Positions 50,677 to 60,756 are shown, counted from the stretch's first letter. The stretch: DNA of 64,000 nucleotides from Prevotella vespertina (GCF_009728485.1 NZ_VVIQ01000007.1:1-64000), one strand, 5' to 3'. Made by a program: numbers and translations. Notes: generated by a model from the letters alone, not told the origin.

Positions 50677-51367
50677 CTATTTTTCTGCAAATTTAAATAT
50701 TTTATTTCATACTTGGAAATGTTTTAACCAATAATCTATAAGAGAAAACGAGGGCACCAGAGAAGTTTCCCTTATTTCTTTTTTATACTTTTTATAAGGA
50801 CTATCTACATCTTAAAAGAAACCATTCTCACTTGCACTCAATGATCTTCAATACTGGAGAAGAAACGTTATCACATATAAAATTAGACTATTTTCTCTCA
50901 CGAAATAGTATACTTTTTTGATAAAAATAAGCTATTTTTTCCTCTATATCTACATACCTTCTTATTTCCTTAGATGCACCTTTCCAATGTAATAGGCATA
51001 TCTTATAAGACAGAAGAATGTGACGTATAATAGAATTTATGGTTATCAATAGCCGAAAAGAGCATAATAAAAGAGGAGCGTCACATCTCGTGAGGCTCCT
51101 CTCTCCTTCATTTAAATAACTCTCTGATTGTTACATCTCTTTTAATCCTTAGTGTTCTTTTCTCTTTCTTATGAAATCCTCTTTCACAATCTAAAACCTT
51201 TTAAGATGAACTAATTACTATCAATATCTAGTCTCTAGTATTTAAACCTTTTTTGAGTCTTGTCATTAAATAGCTTGTCAGCTATGTTTTGTAACTCTCT
51301 AATTAAGTTTTCTAGTGGTTGTTTTAGTATTTACACCTATTTTTATAACTCTCTTTTAATTCTTTGT
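50677..51367. other. Non-coding gap with terminator
   Basis: The 690-bp gap is AT-rich and has no supported gene. AAGAGGAGC (51071-51079) pairs with GCTCCTCT (51095-51102) and may be a terminator or processing site. The sequence 51110-51360 is pyrimidine-rich and is the 3' region of the downstream minus-strand gene. Confidence 0.6.
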
Positions 51368-52258
51368 TTATCTATGTCCACCAAAGATAGAACCATTGTT
51401 TGATGATCCTCCACCCATTGATCGGTTACCACCGAACGATGAACCATTACCGAAACTACCTCTTGGTGTACTGAAAGATGGGCTTGGATTGCCAAAAGAA
51501 CGTGTTGGTTCATTACCTCTAGTAGCATTTCCGAAGCTATGACCTGCACCAAATCCACTATTATTATTAGGGCGTGTAACAGTTGTACGGGTAGAACTTT
51601 CACGTGGCTCATAAGTACGATTCGTACCCATAGAACTCTCAAATGTGCTCCGTTGTTGGTTTCCGAAGCTGCGTGGACGATTGTCTTGTGGATAATTATA
51701 ATCGTATGAGCTATAATTGTTGTAACCCCTATTATAATAACCACGATTGAAGTTGTCACGCATACCATAATAGTTACTATTGTTTCTTCCGTAGAAGAGA
51801 TCTCTGCCATAATACCAACTTCTATCACCATTCATACGCCAACTATGAGCTCCACGATAAGCAGAATAGAAACTTGGACGACCGAAGTAATAGTAATCAC
51901 GACGTGGATATCTTGCGTAAACACTGAAGTGCCAGTAACCAGCATCCCACCTTAATGGGCGATAGAAGTAATTAGCTTCCATGTAAGCTCTATATTGCCA
52001 ATCGCAGAGGATGTAGTTGAAATCCATATTACGATGCGTCCAGTTAGCTCCATAGAGGTCAACCATAGAGTTTACACTCATGAGGTAATCGAGATTTATC
52101 TCGTATGCGGCTTCATATTGCTCCTCGGTCAGATTTAATTCATAAGCCATCTTGTCCGTTAAGAAGAGGGCTTGTATGCGAGCCTGCTCGTAACTCATAG
52201 CATTTGCAGAGGCACTGAGAACGAGTGTTGCAATGAGTGTTAATATAAGCTTCTTCAT
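51368..52258 (-). CDS. Secreted low-complexity Tyr/Asn/Gly-rich protein
   Basis: This 296-aa protein has a signal peptide (LILTLIATLVLSASANA). Residues 20-110 look folded, with a helical segment (MSYEQARIQALFLTDKMAYELNLTEEQYE) resembling a Spy/CpxP-like helical start. Residues 110-200 are rich in Tyr, Arg and Asn (RRDYYYFGRPS, YNRGYNNYSS). The last 100 are Gly/Ser/Asn/Phe-rich, with repeated SFGN motifs. It ends GSIFGGHR. It may be an envelope-stress or surface-coat protein, but I do not recognise it. Confidence 0.65.
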   Translation of the reverse strand: MKKLILTLIATLVLSASANAMSYEQARIQALFLTDKMAYELNLTEEQYEAAYEINLDYLMSVNSMVDLYGANWTHRNMDFNYILCDWQYRAYMEANYFYRPLRWDAGYWHFSVYARYPRRDYYYFGRPSFYSAYRGAHSWRMNGDRSWYYGRDLFYGRNNSNYYGMRDNFNRGYYNRGYNNYSSYDYNYPQDNRPRSFGNQQRSTFESSMGTNRTYEPRESSTRTTVTRPNNNSGFGAGHSFGNATRGNEPTRSFGNPSPSFSTPRGSFGNGSSFGGNRSMGGGSSNNGSIFGGHR

Positions 52259-52334
52259 ACTTTTTCAATCTTTATAGGTGAATAACTAGGGATGTTAGAA
52301 AGGCTTTTGCCATCCAATCCCTGTTTTCATGTTG

Positions 52335-52342
52335 CAAAGGAA
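52335..52342 (-). promoter_or_regulatory. Possible -7 box for the low-complexity protein
   Basis: On the minus strand TTCCTTTG is one base from the TAnnTTTG consensus and about 77 bp from the start codon. The surrounding gap 52259-52601 also carries the wzi promoter; a GC-rich dyad near 52370-52400 is seen between them. Confidence 0.4.
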
Positions 52343-52480
52343 CAAATATTATTTAGCATCCTAAAAGGATTTCCCCTACATAGAGGGGGATTTTCCCTAA
52401 AGGTGTATAATATGTTGGAAAAGGAAGATATACCCCTAATATAATAAGGTGTAATCCTAAAGTCGAAGAAGAAATATTCG

Positions 52481-52511
52481 TTTGCTATTTCCCTTTTTTT
52501 TATTAACTTTG
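52481..52511 (+). promoter_or_regulatory. Promoter of the wzi gene
   Basis: TTTG (52481-52484), a 19-bp spacer and TAACTTTG (52504-52511) match the Bacteroidetes consensus. The leader is about 85 nt. Confidence 0.75.
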
Positions 52512-52601
52512 CAGGAGAGAATATGTGTATGTAGATTGTAAAAGTCTTATTTTACTTCTTGCTGCACAGCCTATGTCTATTTAAAGAATTAGCTTTATAA
52601 T

Positions 52602-54194
52602 ATGAAAAAACTTCTTTTATCCTTGTCTGTCATTCTACTCACAAGTGTATTGAGGGCACAATCTTGGGAAGGAGACAATAGAGATACATCTCGTGTACAG
52701 TTACTTAAAGGATTAGAATATACACTGGAGTTGCAAGGGAGTTTCTCGAAAGGGAAAACTCCTTTGTGGCTGAATGCTAATAAGTATGGATTGAGTTCTT
52801 TGGATGTAATGAATGGCTATATGCGTGGGGCAATAGAGCGCCCCTTGAATATAGATGCTGGACACAGGTTTGGAGTTGGCTATGGTGTTGATATGATTGC
52901 ACCAGTAAACTATACTAGTAAAGTTATTATTCAACAAGCCTACTTAGAAGGAAGTTGGTGGCATGGAACGTTGACTATTGGAGCAAAGGAACAACCAATG
53001 GAAATGAAGAATGCTGATTTAAGTACTGGTTCACAGACTTTGGGCATTAATGCCCGACCGATTCCACAAGTGCGATTAGCACTCGGTGACTATTGGACTT
53101 TACCATTTGCTAATGGTTGGCTACACCTTAAAGGACACATAGCTTATGGTATGTTGACCGATAAGAACTGGCAACATGACTTCACTCGTTTGCAGTCAAA
53201 ATATTCTGATAAGGTGCTTTTTCATTCTAAAGCTGGTTACTTGAAGATTGGAAACGAGGAAGTGTTCTGCCCTTGGTCATTAGAGATGGGACTAGAGATG
53301 GTATCACTTTTTGGAGGAATCTCTTATCTTCCTGATGGGCATGGGAATCTTATTCCATCGAAAGGAAGAACTGGTGTACGTGACTTCTGGTATGCTTTCT
53401 TACCTGGAGGAGCAGACAATGGAGAGACAACCTACCAAAACGTAGAGGGTGATCAACTAGGAAGTTGGGTCATGCGATTAAACTATGAAGGTGAATGGAG
53501 TTGTGTTTCCGTCTATGCGGATAAGTTCTTTGAAGACCATTCTTCAATGTTTCAGTTAGATTATGATGGTTATGGAGAAGGAACGGAATGGCAACAAAAG
53601 AAGAAACGACGTTATTTGTTGTATGATTTTAAGGATTGGATGTTAGGTTTTGAGTATAAGTATAAACCAGACAATTGGCTGAATAACGTTGTTGTTGAAT
53701 ATATTTATAGTAAGTATCAGAGCGGTCCAATCTATCATGACCACACTATCACAGTGCCTGACCATATAGGAGGAAAAGACAACTACTATAATCATTACAT
53801 CTTCCCAGGCTACCAGCATTGGGGGCAAACGATGGGTAATCCGCTTTATCGATCGCCTATCTATAATGAAGATGGTACTATTTATTTCAAAGACAATCGA
53901 TTTATTGCACTCCACCTAGGCTTAGGTGGGCATCCTACAGACTATTTGAAGTGGCGCTTTCTAGCAACTTGGCAAGAAGGATTGGGAACTTATGAAAAAC
54001 CTTATACGCATAAGAAGCATAATGTTAGTTTGTTAGGTGAAACCTCTTATATGTTTAATAAAAGTGAAACAAGTAATTGGTTAAGAGGTACAGAAGTAAA
54101 GTTGGGTATTGGGGCTGACTTTGGTGGTATTCTTGAAGGTCCTAATTATGGCTTACAACTAACGCTTAGTAAACGCGGATTGCTGAATAAATAA
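52602..54194 (+). CDS. Wzi-like capsule assembly outer-membrane protein
   Basis: This 530-aa protein has a signal peptide ending near LRAQ and a beta-barrel-rich sequence typical of Wzi-family proteins, which help anchor or organise capsule polysaccharide at the outer membrane. Features include the LQGSFSKGKTPLWLNANKYG stretch, GHIAYGML and a final strand with NYGLQLTLSKRGLL. Its position at the start of an envelope region, 3 kb ahead of the WecA-like initiator, fits surface polysaccharide. A lipocalin-like lipoprotein follows. Confidence 0.85.
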   Translation: MKKLLLSLSVILLTSVLRAQSWEGDNRDTSRVQLLKGLEYTLELQGSFSKGKTPLWLNANKYGLSSLDVMNGYMRGAIERPLNIDAGHRFGVGYGVDMIAPVNYTSKVIIQQAYLEGSWWHGTLTIGAKEQPMEMKNADLSTGSQTLGINARPIPQVRLALGDYWTLPFANGWLHLKGHIAYGMLTDKNWQHDFTRLQSKYSDKVLFHSKAGYLKIGNEEVFCPWSLEMGLEMVSLFGGISYLPDGHGNLIPSKGRTGVRDFWYAFLPGGADNGETTYQNVEGDQLGSWVMRLNYEGEWSCVSVYADKFFEDHSSMFQLDYDGYGEGTEWQQKKKRRYLLYDFKDWMLGFEYKYKPDNWLNNVVVEYIYSKYQSGPIYHDHTITVPDHIGGKDNYYNHYIFPGYQHWGQTMGNPLYRSPIYNEDGTIYFKDNRFIALHLGLGGHPTDYLKWRFLATWQEGLGTYEKPYTHKKHNVSLLGETSYMFNKSETSNWLRGTEVKLGIGADFGGILEGPNYGLQLTLSKRGLLNK

Positions 54195-54232
54195 GGGTAT
54201 AGATTGTTGAATGTTTATAATACACAAAAGAT

Positions 54233-54682
54233 ATGTTTAAATCGAATATATTAGTATTTCTGTTACCAGTGTTAGCTCTTCTCTTTTCTTCATGTAGCTT
54301 GGAAACTGATAATGACGCTGGTGATTTAGAGGGAATGTGGCATTTAGTTCGAATCGAGGAGTCTGTAACAAATACACACATAGATGTGAGTAACGAAGTA
54401 ATATTCTGGTCGTTTCAAGCAAAACTCTTACAGATGGAGGATAAGACAGGACAGATCAATAGTTATCTCTATCGTTTTCGCATTGACAACGACCAACTGA
54501 GACTGTCGTCTCCTTACCTCTTCGACCGTGAGAATGGCGACCATCCCTTGACTGCTTACGAAGCGACATTGGGTCGTTATGGCATTAAGAGTCTTACTCC
54601 CACGTTCCGTATTGAGAGGGTTGACAGGCGTAAGTTGGTGATAAATGACGGTACGGTAAGGCTCTATTTCGATAAATTCTAA
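54233..54682 (+). CDS. Lipocalin-like lipoprotein
   Basis: This 149-aa lipoprotein has a lipobox FSSC (Cys21), then GDLEGMWHLVRIE, the start of the DUF4488/lipocalin_4-like fold found in many Prevotella and Bacteroides lipoproteins. Beta-rich sequence follows, ending LVINDGTVRLYF. Function is unknown. It lies 38 nt after the wzi gene and is probably co-transcribed. A weak terminator (GGGATAGTA/TACTATTCC, 54814-54846) follows. Confidence 0.75.
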   Translation: MFKSNILVFLLPVLALLFSSCSLETDNDAGDLEGMWHLVRIEESVTNTHIDVSNEVIFWSFQAKLLQMEDKTGQINSYLYRFRIDNDQLRLSSPYLFDRENGDHPLTAYEATLGRYGIKSLTPTFRIERVDRRKLVINDGTVRLYFDKF

Positions 54683-54925
54683 GTACTTTTTCACAGCCGT
54701 TATGGCTATGAATAACAGCAGATAGGCGTAATTTAGTTTGTAGATATCCATTCTTCTACTGCGGATTTCTTGATTCAAGTAAACTTATCAATATATAGAA
54801 AGAAAGAGAAATGGGGATAGTATGACAGTTTCGTCGGTACTATTCCTATTTTTATAGAATGCAGTTAATTCAAATAAAGATATTCAATGGCGATTAACAA
54901 AGTTTCATAATGAATTCTTGTTTAG

Positions 54926-54956
54926 TTTGTTTTTTATGATAAACTTTGTATATTTG
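54926..54956 (+). promoter_or_regulatory. Promoter of the pectate lyase gene
   Basis: TTTG at 54926-54929, a 19-bp spacer and TATATTTG at 54949-54956 form a near-perfect promoter. The leader would be about 145 nt, long enough for regulation. The rest of 54683-55107 has no gene. Confidence 0.75.
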
Positions 54957-55107
54957 AATATGTATAGAATGGGTTTATTGAAGTTAATAGAGTATCTGTA
55001 GACATTTATTAAGTTTGATTCTCACATAATTCATAATGTGTTTATGATCAACATGACCTATATTACATAGAAGGAAGGTATTTACAAACAAATTAAAAAA
55101 GAGATTT

Positions 55108-56742
55108 ATGAGGGTTAGATTGTATAAGAATATCTTATTGTTCTTATTTTTATGGGTTAATACATTGGCTTGCGTTTCTGCTGATACATCAAGAACTGTG
55201 GAGAGTCAGACAATAGAAAATGGATTGATAATTACTGAGTCAAAAGGATGGTTAGAGACAATTTACGCTAAATGGAAGCCTGTAGCTGAAGCAGATGGTT
55301 ATTATGTTTATGTGAAAGGTGGGCAATATGCTGATTATAGCAAGGTTGATTCCGAGTTGATACGTGTATATAATGGCTATGTACGAGTTGATATTCCAGG
55401 ATTAAAAGCTGGCACTTATTCTCTGAAAATCGTAGCTATGAAGGGTGGAAAAGAAGCCCAATCGAGTGAGGTAACAGGGCTGAAAGTCTTGAATTATGTG
55501 CGAGAGGGCTTTGCTCATAAGAATTATTCGGGTGTAGGTGCCTATAATGATGACGGTACGTTGAAGTCTGGTGCTGTTGTTATTTATGTAAATAAAGACA
55601 ATGCTAAAACTGTCAGTGCCCATTTAGGTAAGACTACGTTCATAGGTCTTCAGGCTATTCTTAATGCTTATCAGAAAGGTAATATCACCACACCATTGTC
55701 TGTTAGAATCTTAGGTTTGCTTAGAAATGGTGATACTGATACCTTTGGAAGCAGTACAGAAGGTATACAGATTAAGGGAAAGGAAGCAGATAGTGAGATG
55801 AATATTACTATAGAAGGAATTGGTGAGGACGCCAGTATTTATGGCTTTGGCTTCTTGGTAAGGAATGCTAAGAGTGTTGAATTCCGCAATTTAGGTATCA
55901 TGCGAGCTATGGACGATGGCGTGTCACTTGACACAAATAATTCTAACATATGGGTTCATCACATGGATTTATTCTACGGAAAGGCGAGTGGTGGTGATCA
56001 TATTAAGGGAGATGGTTCTATTGATGTGAAGACTGACTCAAAGTTTGTCACAATAGATAATTGTCATTTCTGGGACACTGGAAAGACGAGTATGTGTGGT
56101 ATGAAGAAAGAAACAGGTCCAAACTATATCACTTATCACCACAACTGGTTTGACCATAGTGACTCTCGTCATGCACGAGTTCGTACGATGAGCGTTCATT
56201 TATGGAATAACTACTATGATGGATGTGCAAAATACGGAATTGGTGCAACGATGGGTTGCAGTGTTTTCTCTGAAAACAACTATTTTCGTGCTACAAAGAA
56301 TCCAATCTTGATATCAAAGCAGGGAAGTGATGCAAAGGGTACAGGCAAATTCTCTGGTGAGCCTGGAGGTATGGTGAAAGAGTATGGAAGCTTATTTACA
56401 GAAAAGGGAGCGGAGAGTACTTATACCCCAATTAGTTATGCAGATAATAACAGTAGCTTTGATTTTTATCATGCTATTTCACGTAACGAAAAGGTACCAG
56501 CTTCTGTTAAAACGCTTAATGGTGGAAATATCTATAACAACTTTGATACAGATGCAGCACTAATGTATTCTTATACCCCAGATGCAACCGCTCTTGTTCC
56601 TTCTCAGGTCACGGGATTCTATGGCGCAGGACGTTTGAATCATGGTTCTTTGCAGTTTAAATTTAACAATGCTGTCGAAGATACGAATTCTACTCCTATA
56701 CCAGCATTGGAAGCACTTATCGATGCTTATTCAGGTAAGTAA
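55108..56742 (+). CDS. PL1-family pectate lyase-like protein, secreted
   Basis: This 544-aa protein has a signal peptide and an N-terminal fibronectin type III-like domain (about 35-130, with IYAKWKPVAEADGYYVYV). The parallel beta-helix (about 140-500) has PL1 motifs: MDDGVSLDTNNSNIWVHH with Asp269-Asp270 as expected calcium ligands, and HHNWFDHSDSRHARVR with DSRHARVR at 352-359 carrying the catalytic Arg. PL1 enzymes cleave polygalacturonan by beta-elimination. An own promoter and a following convergent gap isolate it. No other pectin gene is nearby, so the target is uncertain. Confidence 0.88.
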   Translation: MRVRLYKNILLFLFLWVNTLACVSADTSRTVESQTIENGLIITESKGWLETIYAKWKPVAEADGYYVYVKGGQYADYSKVDSELIRVYNGYVRVDIPGLKAGTYSLKIVAMKGGKEAQSSEVTGLKVLNYVREGFAHKNYSGVGAYNDDGTLKSGAVVIYVNKDNAKTVSAHLGKTTFIGLQAILNAYQKGNITTPLSVRILGLLRNGDTDTFGSSTEGIQIKGKEADSEMNITIEGIGEDASIYGFGFLVRNAKSVEFRNLGIMRAMDDGVSLDTNNSNIWVHHMDLFYGKASGGDHIKGDGSIDVKTDSKFVTIDNCHFWDTGKTSMCGMKKETGPNYITYHHNWFDHSDSRHARVRTMSVHLWNNYYDGCAKYGIGATMGCSVFSENNYFRATKNPILISKQGSDAKGTGKFSGEPGGMVKEYGSLFTEKGAESTYTPISYADNNSSFDFYHAISRNEKVPASVKTLNGGNIYNNFDTDAALMYSYTPDATALVPSQVTGFYGAGRLNHGSLQFKFNNAVEDTNSTPIPALEALIDAYSGK

Positions 56743-56797
56743 TATGGTAAAGGGCTATGTGTTTGTAGCTTGAAGAGTCTACTTAGACGAGAGGTTG

Positions 56798-56835
56798 TGA
56801 GGCAAAGTCTTACGTCTTACGTTTGTTTTGCCTCA
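56798..56835 (+). terminator. Terminator after the pectate lyase gene
   Basis: TGAGGCAAA and TTTGCCTCA pair over 9 bp around a 20-nt loop. It is one flank of the convergent-gap array. Confidence 0.65.
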
Positions 56836-56944
56836 ATCTTGTAGTCTTGGGTGTTTAGTAATTTATAGTATTAGTTGTTTGGGGGAGCTTATGATATGGT
56901 CATCTAATGACAATATCAATTCATTCTTACTGTCTTTTACTAAT

Positions 56945-57010
56945 GTGCGGAGGCTTAACACATGATGTGCGGAGGCTTTGCACCATTGGTGCGGGGCGTA
57001 AGCACATAAC
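56945..57010. repeat. 22-bp tandem array with GTGC...GCAC dyads
   Basis: Three units start at 56945, 56967 and 56989, exactly 22 bp apart. Each begins GTGCGG; the dyad GTGC...GCAC is perfect in units 2 and 3 and partial in unit 1. The intervening sequence is GGAGGCTT in units 1 and 2. The array lies in the convergent gap between the lyase and the WecA-like gene, between terminators at 56798 and 57091. Confidence 0.8.
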
Positions 57011-57090
57011 AAAGTAATACGGTGTGAAAGCTATGCAGAAGGGTAGTTTTTGTTTAAGATATTGCTTTAAGTCTTTATGGCTACGAAATA

Positions 57091-57120
57091 ACAAAAGGCA
57101 GGTGTAAGCCTGCCTTTTGT
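57091..57120 (-). terminator. Terminator of the WecA-like gene
   Basis: ACAAAAGGCAGG and CCTGCCTTTTGT form a perfect 12-bp stem with a 6-nt loop, downstream of the minus-strand gene. Confidence 0.8.
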
Positions 57121-57176
57121 GTATATATTAATAACGCTGCTTTGCTTTTTAGTCTCTTACCTTTTTTACTTCCTCT

Positions 57177-58283
57177 TTATTCGGTGAAAGGAAGTGCTCC
57201 CCTTCTTCTGATAAAGGAGTCGAGTGTGTAGTGGAAGGCGATGTAGATAACGACATCTATCGCAATAATCCATGTCACAAGGAGGTGATTGAAAAGCGAG
57301 AGATTGATGATTATGAACAGAAAGGACAGTGCAATAACACTAATCAACGTCTGATGCAGAGTTAGTCCTGCACGTATCAGCTTATGGTGGATATGGTTCT
57401 TATCCGCCCTGAAAATCGGCTTGTGGTGCAATAATCGTACGATGATAACCCTGAAAACATCAAAGGTTGGTACGATAAGTAAGGTGACGGAGAGGAGTGT
57501 AGCCCCCTTCTGATAAGGCATGACATGAGGGTTATACATACAGAACTTAATCAGTAGTACGCCAAGGATATAGCCAAGCGTCAAGCTACCAGAGTCGCCC
57601 ATGAATATCTTTTGGTTCTTCTCCTGCTTTCCCCAGATGTTATGATAAAGGAAAGGCACCAAGACTCCCATCAAACCAGCGATGAGGATGCAGTAAACCC
57701 ATATATGTTCGCGATGGAAAACATAGAAAAGACCCGACAAGGCAATGAGCGTTAAGCTGGCAGAAAGGCCGTCAATGCCATCAATCAGATTGATAGCATT
57801 CATGATAAAGACCAGAACTCCAACGGTAATCACCATCCCCACGAACGTTGGTATCTCATAGATGCCCAAGAAACCATAGAGGTTATTAATGTAAAGATAG
57901 GACATCGGCAACAGACTGGCAACCGCTATCTGTACAAGAAGTTTCAGCTTAGCCCTCACGCCAAAGATGTCATCGAGTACGCCTGTTATATAGATAACGG
58001 TGATACCCACGCCAAAGAAGACGCTCCACGGGCTAATCCCAATCTTACTCCCTGTACTGGTATAAACCCACGTCAGCAGGGCCACGAGTGTAGCCACCAG
58101 CATACTCGGCATGAACGAGACGCCCCCTAAGCGTGGAATAGCATTCTTGTGTATTTTTCTGGCATCTGGTGTGTCATATAACTTCCGCTTTTTACAAAAC
58201 GAGAGAATCTGTGGTATCATAACGAAACCACAGGTCGCACTCATGGCAAAAGCAAAGAAGCTGATTAAAGTGTATGTCGACAT
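57177..58283 (-). CDS. WecA/MraY-type sugar-1-phosphate transferase
   Basis: This 368-aa membrane protein has about ten hydrophobic segments and transfers a sugar-1-phosphate, usually GlcNAc-1-P, to undecaprenyl phosphate, the first step of polysaccharide repeat-unit assembly. It has VGVLVFIMNAINLIDGIDGLS with the Asp-rich motif and the MGDSGSLTLGYI motif. A HIHHKLIRAGL motif near the C-terminus is typical of WecA/TagO/WbcO. It lies in an exopolysaccharide gene set and so is likely the initiator. Confidence 0.9.
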   Translation of the reverse strand: MSTYTLISFFAFAMSATCGFVMIPQILSFCKKRKLYDTPDARKIHKNAIPRLGGVSFMPSMLVATLVALLTWVYTSTGSKIGISPWSVFFGVGITVIYITGVLDDIFGVRAKLKLLVQIAVASLLPMSYLYINNLYGFLGIYEIPTFVGMVITVGVLVFIMNAINLIDGIDGLSASLTLIALSGLFYVFHREHIWVYCILIAGLMGVLVPFLYHNIWGKQEKNQKIFMGDSGSLTLGYILGVLLIKFCMYNPHVMPYQKGATLLSVTLLIVPTFDVFRVIIVRLLHHKPIFRADKNHIHHKLIRAGLTLHQTLISVIALSFLFIIINLSLFNHLLVTWIIAIDVVIYIAFHYTLDSFIRRRGALPFTE

Positions 58284-58594
58284 ATTCTAAAGTATTCTCT
58301 TCTTTCTATAAACTCTTTTTATGTAATTATATTGTATTGTAGTGTTAGAAAGTTTTAATTATTGTTTTGTCTTTAGTCGAGACTTTTATCTTTCAGAATA
58401 GTCTTGTATGTCATTTTCTTTTTGTACTTTTGTTGGCAATTGAGCTTTATGTGTTTATACAGCAACATCAGAGATGTAATCAAATTGTTAAAGTAGGAAG
58501 TACTAATAATTAAATGGTTTCATTCAGTAGTAGTATTCATTTAAGAGTAGGCTTTTGATGAGGAACTATGTAAACAAATCTAATATTTGATAGA
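58284..58594. other. Divergent intergenic region in the exopolysaccharide cluster
   Basis: This AT-rich gap lies between the minus-strand initiator and the plus-strand glycosyltransferase. Neither a clean TTTG/TAnnTTTG pair nor a hairpin is obvious. Leaders for both genes are presumably here. Confidence 0.45.
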
Positions 58595-59353
58595 ATGAAA
58601 ATATCTATTATTACAGCAACTTTTAATAGTGAGAAAACGCTTCAAGATACCTTAGATTCTGTCTTGCGACAGGATTATCGCAATATTGAACACATTATAA
58701 TAGATGGTGGTTCGACGGACTCAACAGTAGATATTATACGAGCATACGCCTCAAAGACGACCTCTCATTCTGTGAAATGGGTATCTGAGAAAGATCGGGG
58801 TATATATGATGCTATGAACAAAGGGATAGCAATGGCTACGGGAGAGGTTATTGGAATCCTTAATTCTGATGATTATTTTACATCGAACGATATAGTCTCT
58901 AAGTTAGCAAGACCATTCGAAGATGAGGCTTTAGAAGCTGTGTATGGTGACATACATTTCATTCATGACGGTGAACCTGATAAGGTTACGCGCTATTACT
59001 CATCTAAAATTTTCTCCCCGTTCTGGGTTCGTTTTGGTTTTATGCCAGCCCATCCCTCATTGTATGTACGGCGTGAGGTCTATCAAAAGGTAGGTCCTTA
59101 CAAACTTGATTATAAGATAGGTGCCGACTTCGAGATAGTTGTGCGCATGTTTTGTGTTCATAAGATTAAGTCGAAATATCTTAATCTTGACTTTGTTACG
59201 ATGCGTAATGGCGGAGCGAGCACGAATGGTATTCATAGCCACCGATTACTTTTGCAGGAAGATACTCGTGCCTGTCGGGAGAATGGAATATATAGTAATC
59301 AGTTCTTGATAGCGCTCAAATACCTCTATAAACTCTTTGAGTTTAGGATTTAA
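58595..59353 (+). CDS. Family 2 glycosyltransferase
   Basis: This 252-aa GT-A enzyme has ISIITATFNSEKTLQDTLDSV, IIDGGSTDSTVDII and the GILNSDDYF loop with a DxD-like motif. It adds one sugar to a lipid-linked repeat unit in the cytosol. It is the only plus-strand gene among minus-strand cluster genes. Donor and acceptor are not evident. Confidence 0.9.
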   Translation: MKISIITATFNSEKTLQDTLDSVLRQDYRNIEHIIIDGGSTDSTVDIIRAYASKTTSHSVKWVSEKDRGIYDAMNKGIAMATGEVIGILNSDDYFTSNDIVSKLARPFEDEALEAVYGDIHFIHDGEPDKVTRYYSSKIFSPFWVRFGFMPAHPSLYVRREVYQKVGPYKLDYKIGADFEIVVRMFCVHKIKSKYLNLDFVTMRNGGASTNGIHSHRLLLQEDTRACRENGIYSNQFLIALKYLYKLFEFRI

Positions 59354-59430
59354 AGGATAGACCTTTATAGAAAGTTCAAGGACATTTCAAGGTTGTTTGC
59401 AAACGAAATGGAGTGTGTCTTAGTAGCGTG

Positions 59431-60657
59431 TCATCTTAATAGTTGATTGTACAGCTTAAAGTATTCCATGTATTGTGTGTCCATATTGAAATATGTCTTT
59501 ACTCGTTTGCGGCATTCTTTGGTGTATTTGTCCTTACCTTCCACACTTACTCTCTTTATGATGTTGGCAGCTTCTTGTATATCACCTTGTTGGACAACAA
59601 ACCCAGTATGTTCATCAATGGCTTCTGGACTTCCTCCTGTTTTGTAGGTGATGACAGGTGTCCCACATGCCATTGCTTCTAAGTTGGTAGTGGGGAAATT
59701 GTCTTCCCATGTCGGGTTTAGGAGTATATTTGCAGCAGAATATAATGCTATGAGCTCTTTTATGTTTTGTGTGCGTGGAATACCGATGACGCCTTGTGGT
59801 ATTTTTTTCTGTTCTTGGCTGTTTAGCCCGACAAGAACTATTTGAAAATAATCGTCTAATAACCTTCTTAGCTGTATGAAATCGTTTAAACCCTTATGAA
59901 ACCAATTGGAGGCAATGCCCAGTATGATGGACTTTGTCTCGTTTATTTTATATTTTCGTAGTACTGGCAAGAAGTCTTCTGTGGGCTTGAAAAGCTGTGT
60001 ATCAATACCATTGTGTATGGTAATTATGTTTTGTTCTTTTAAGAACGATTGTTTTAACTGGTCTTGCAACCAAGTACTTACAGGTATTAGTGTTATATTA
60101 TCCAAGGAAGTGAAAGCCTTTCTCTTGTCTTCAAAGTTCTGATAAGACCGGTCGCAGAACCAGCTTTTAGGATAAGTCCTAAGGTTTGGACATCTTTCAC
60201 AGTGCAGCTTCCACTTCTCACAGTTGATGAACATATAGTGTGCACAGTGTCCTGTAAATGCCCAACAGTCATGTAGAGTCCATACAACAGGTGCATTATA
60301 TTGCTTGAGAAATTCAAACAATAATTGATAATTAAGGTAGTATCCATGAATGTTATGTAGGTGGATAATATCTGGCTGTATGCTTTGTATGTATTGAATG
60401 AGCTTGCGGGTAGCATTCTTTGAATTCTGTCCGTGGTTATCAAAGAACCGACTAATGACTCCATGCCTTGCTTCATCCCATTTGCTTCCGATGTGATAGA
60501 GTGTAGATTGGCTTGGATTCATCCATCTTCCGTATGCAATGTAGCTTTCCCAACCATGGTTGAGAACTATCTTACCTATGCCTTCTGCAATCTTTCCATG
60601 TGAACCCCAGTTGGCGGTAATGTTGATTTGCAGTATTTTTTTTTGTTGACTTCTCAT
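59431..60657 (-). CDS. Family 4 glycosyltransferase
   Basis: This 408-aa GT-B enzyme has NWGSHGKIAEGIGKI near the N-terminus (nucleotide-sugar loop), LHNIHGYYLNYQLL, and the retaining-GT E-x7-E region FPTTNLEAMACGTPV, followed by GGSPEAID. The inner CPNLRTYPKSWF with Cys cluster suggests a metal or disulfide site. It is in the polysaccharide cluster, downstream of the deacetylase by 286 bp, which contain the array at 60757. Confidence 0.9.
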   Translation of the reverse strand: MRSQQKKILQINITANWGSHGKIAEGIGKIVLNHGWESYIAYGRWMNPSQSTLYHIGSKWDEARHGVISRFFDNHGQNSKNATRKLIQYIQSIQPDIIHLHNIHGYYLNYQLLFEFLKQYNAPVVWTLHDCWAFTGHCAHYMFINCEKWKLHCERCPNLRTYPKSWFCDRSYQNFEDKRKAFTSLDNITLIPVSTWLQDQLKQSFLKEQNIITIHNGIDTQLFKPTEDFLPVLRKYKINETKSIILGIASNWFHKGLNDFIQLRRLLDDYFQIVLVGLNSQEQKKIPQGVIGIPRTQNIKELIALYSAANILLNPTWEDNFPTTNLEAMACGTPVITYKTGGSPEAIDEHTGFVVQQGDIQEAANIIKRVSVEGKDKYTKECRKRVKTYFNMDTQYMEYFKLYNQLLR

Positions 60658-60756
60658 ATAAATACAATTTTGAAATTCATTGTCAGAGTGTTGCTTGTTG
60701 TTGACGGTCTCCCCAACTAATCTGTTAATTTCAACAAAGTACCCATTCTTTTGAGA

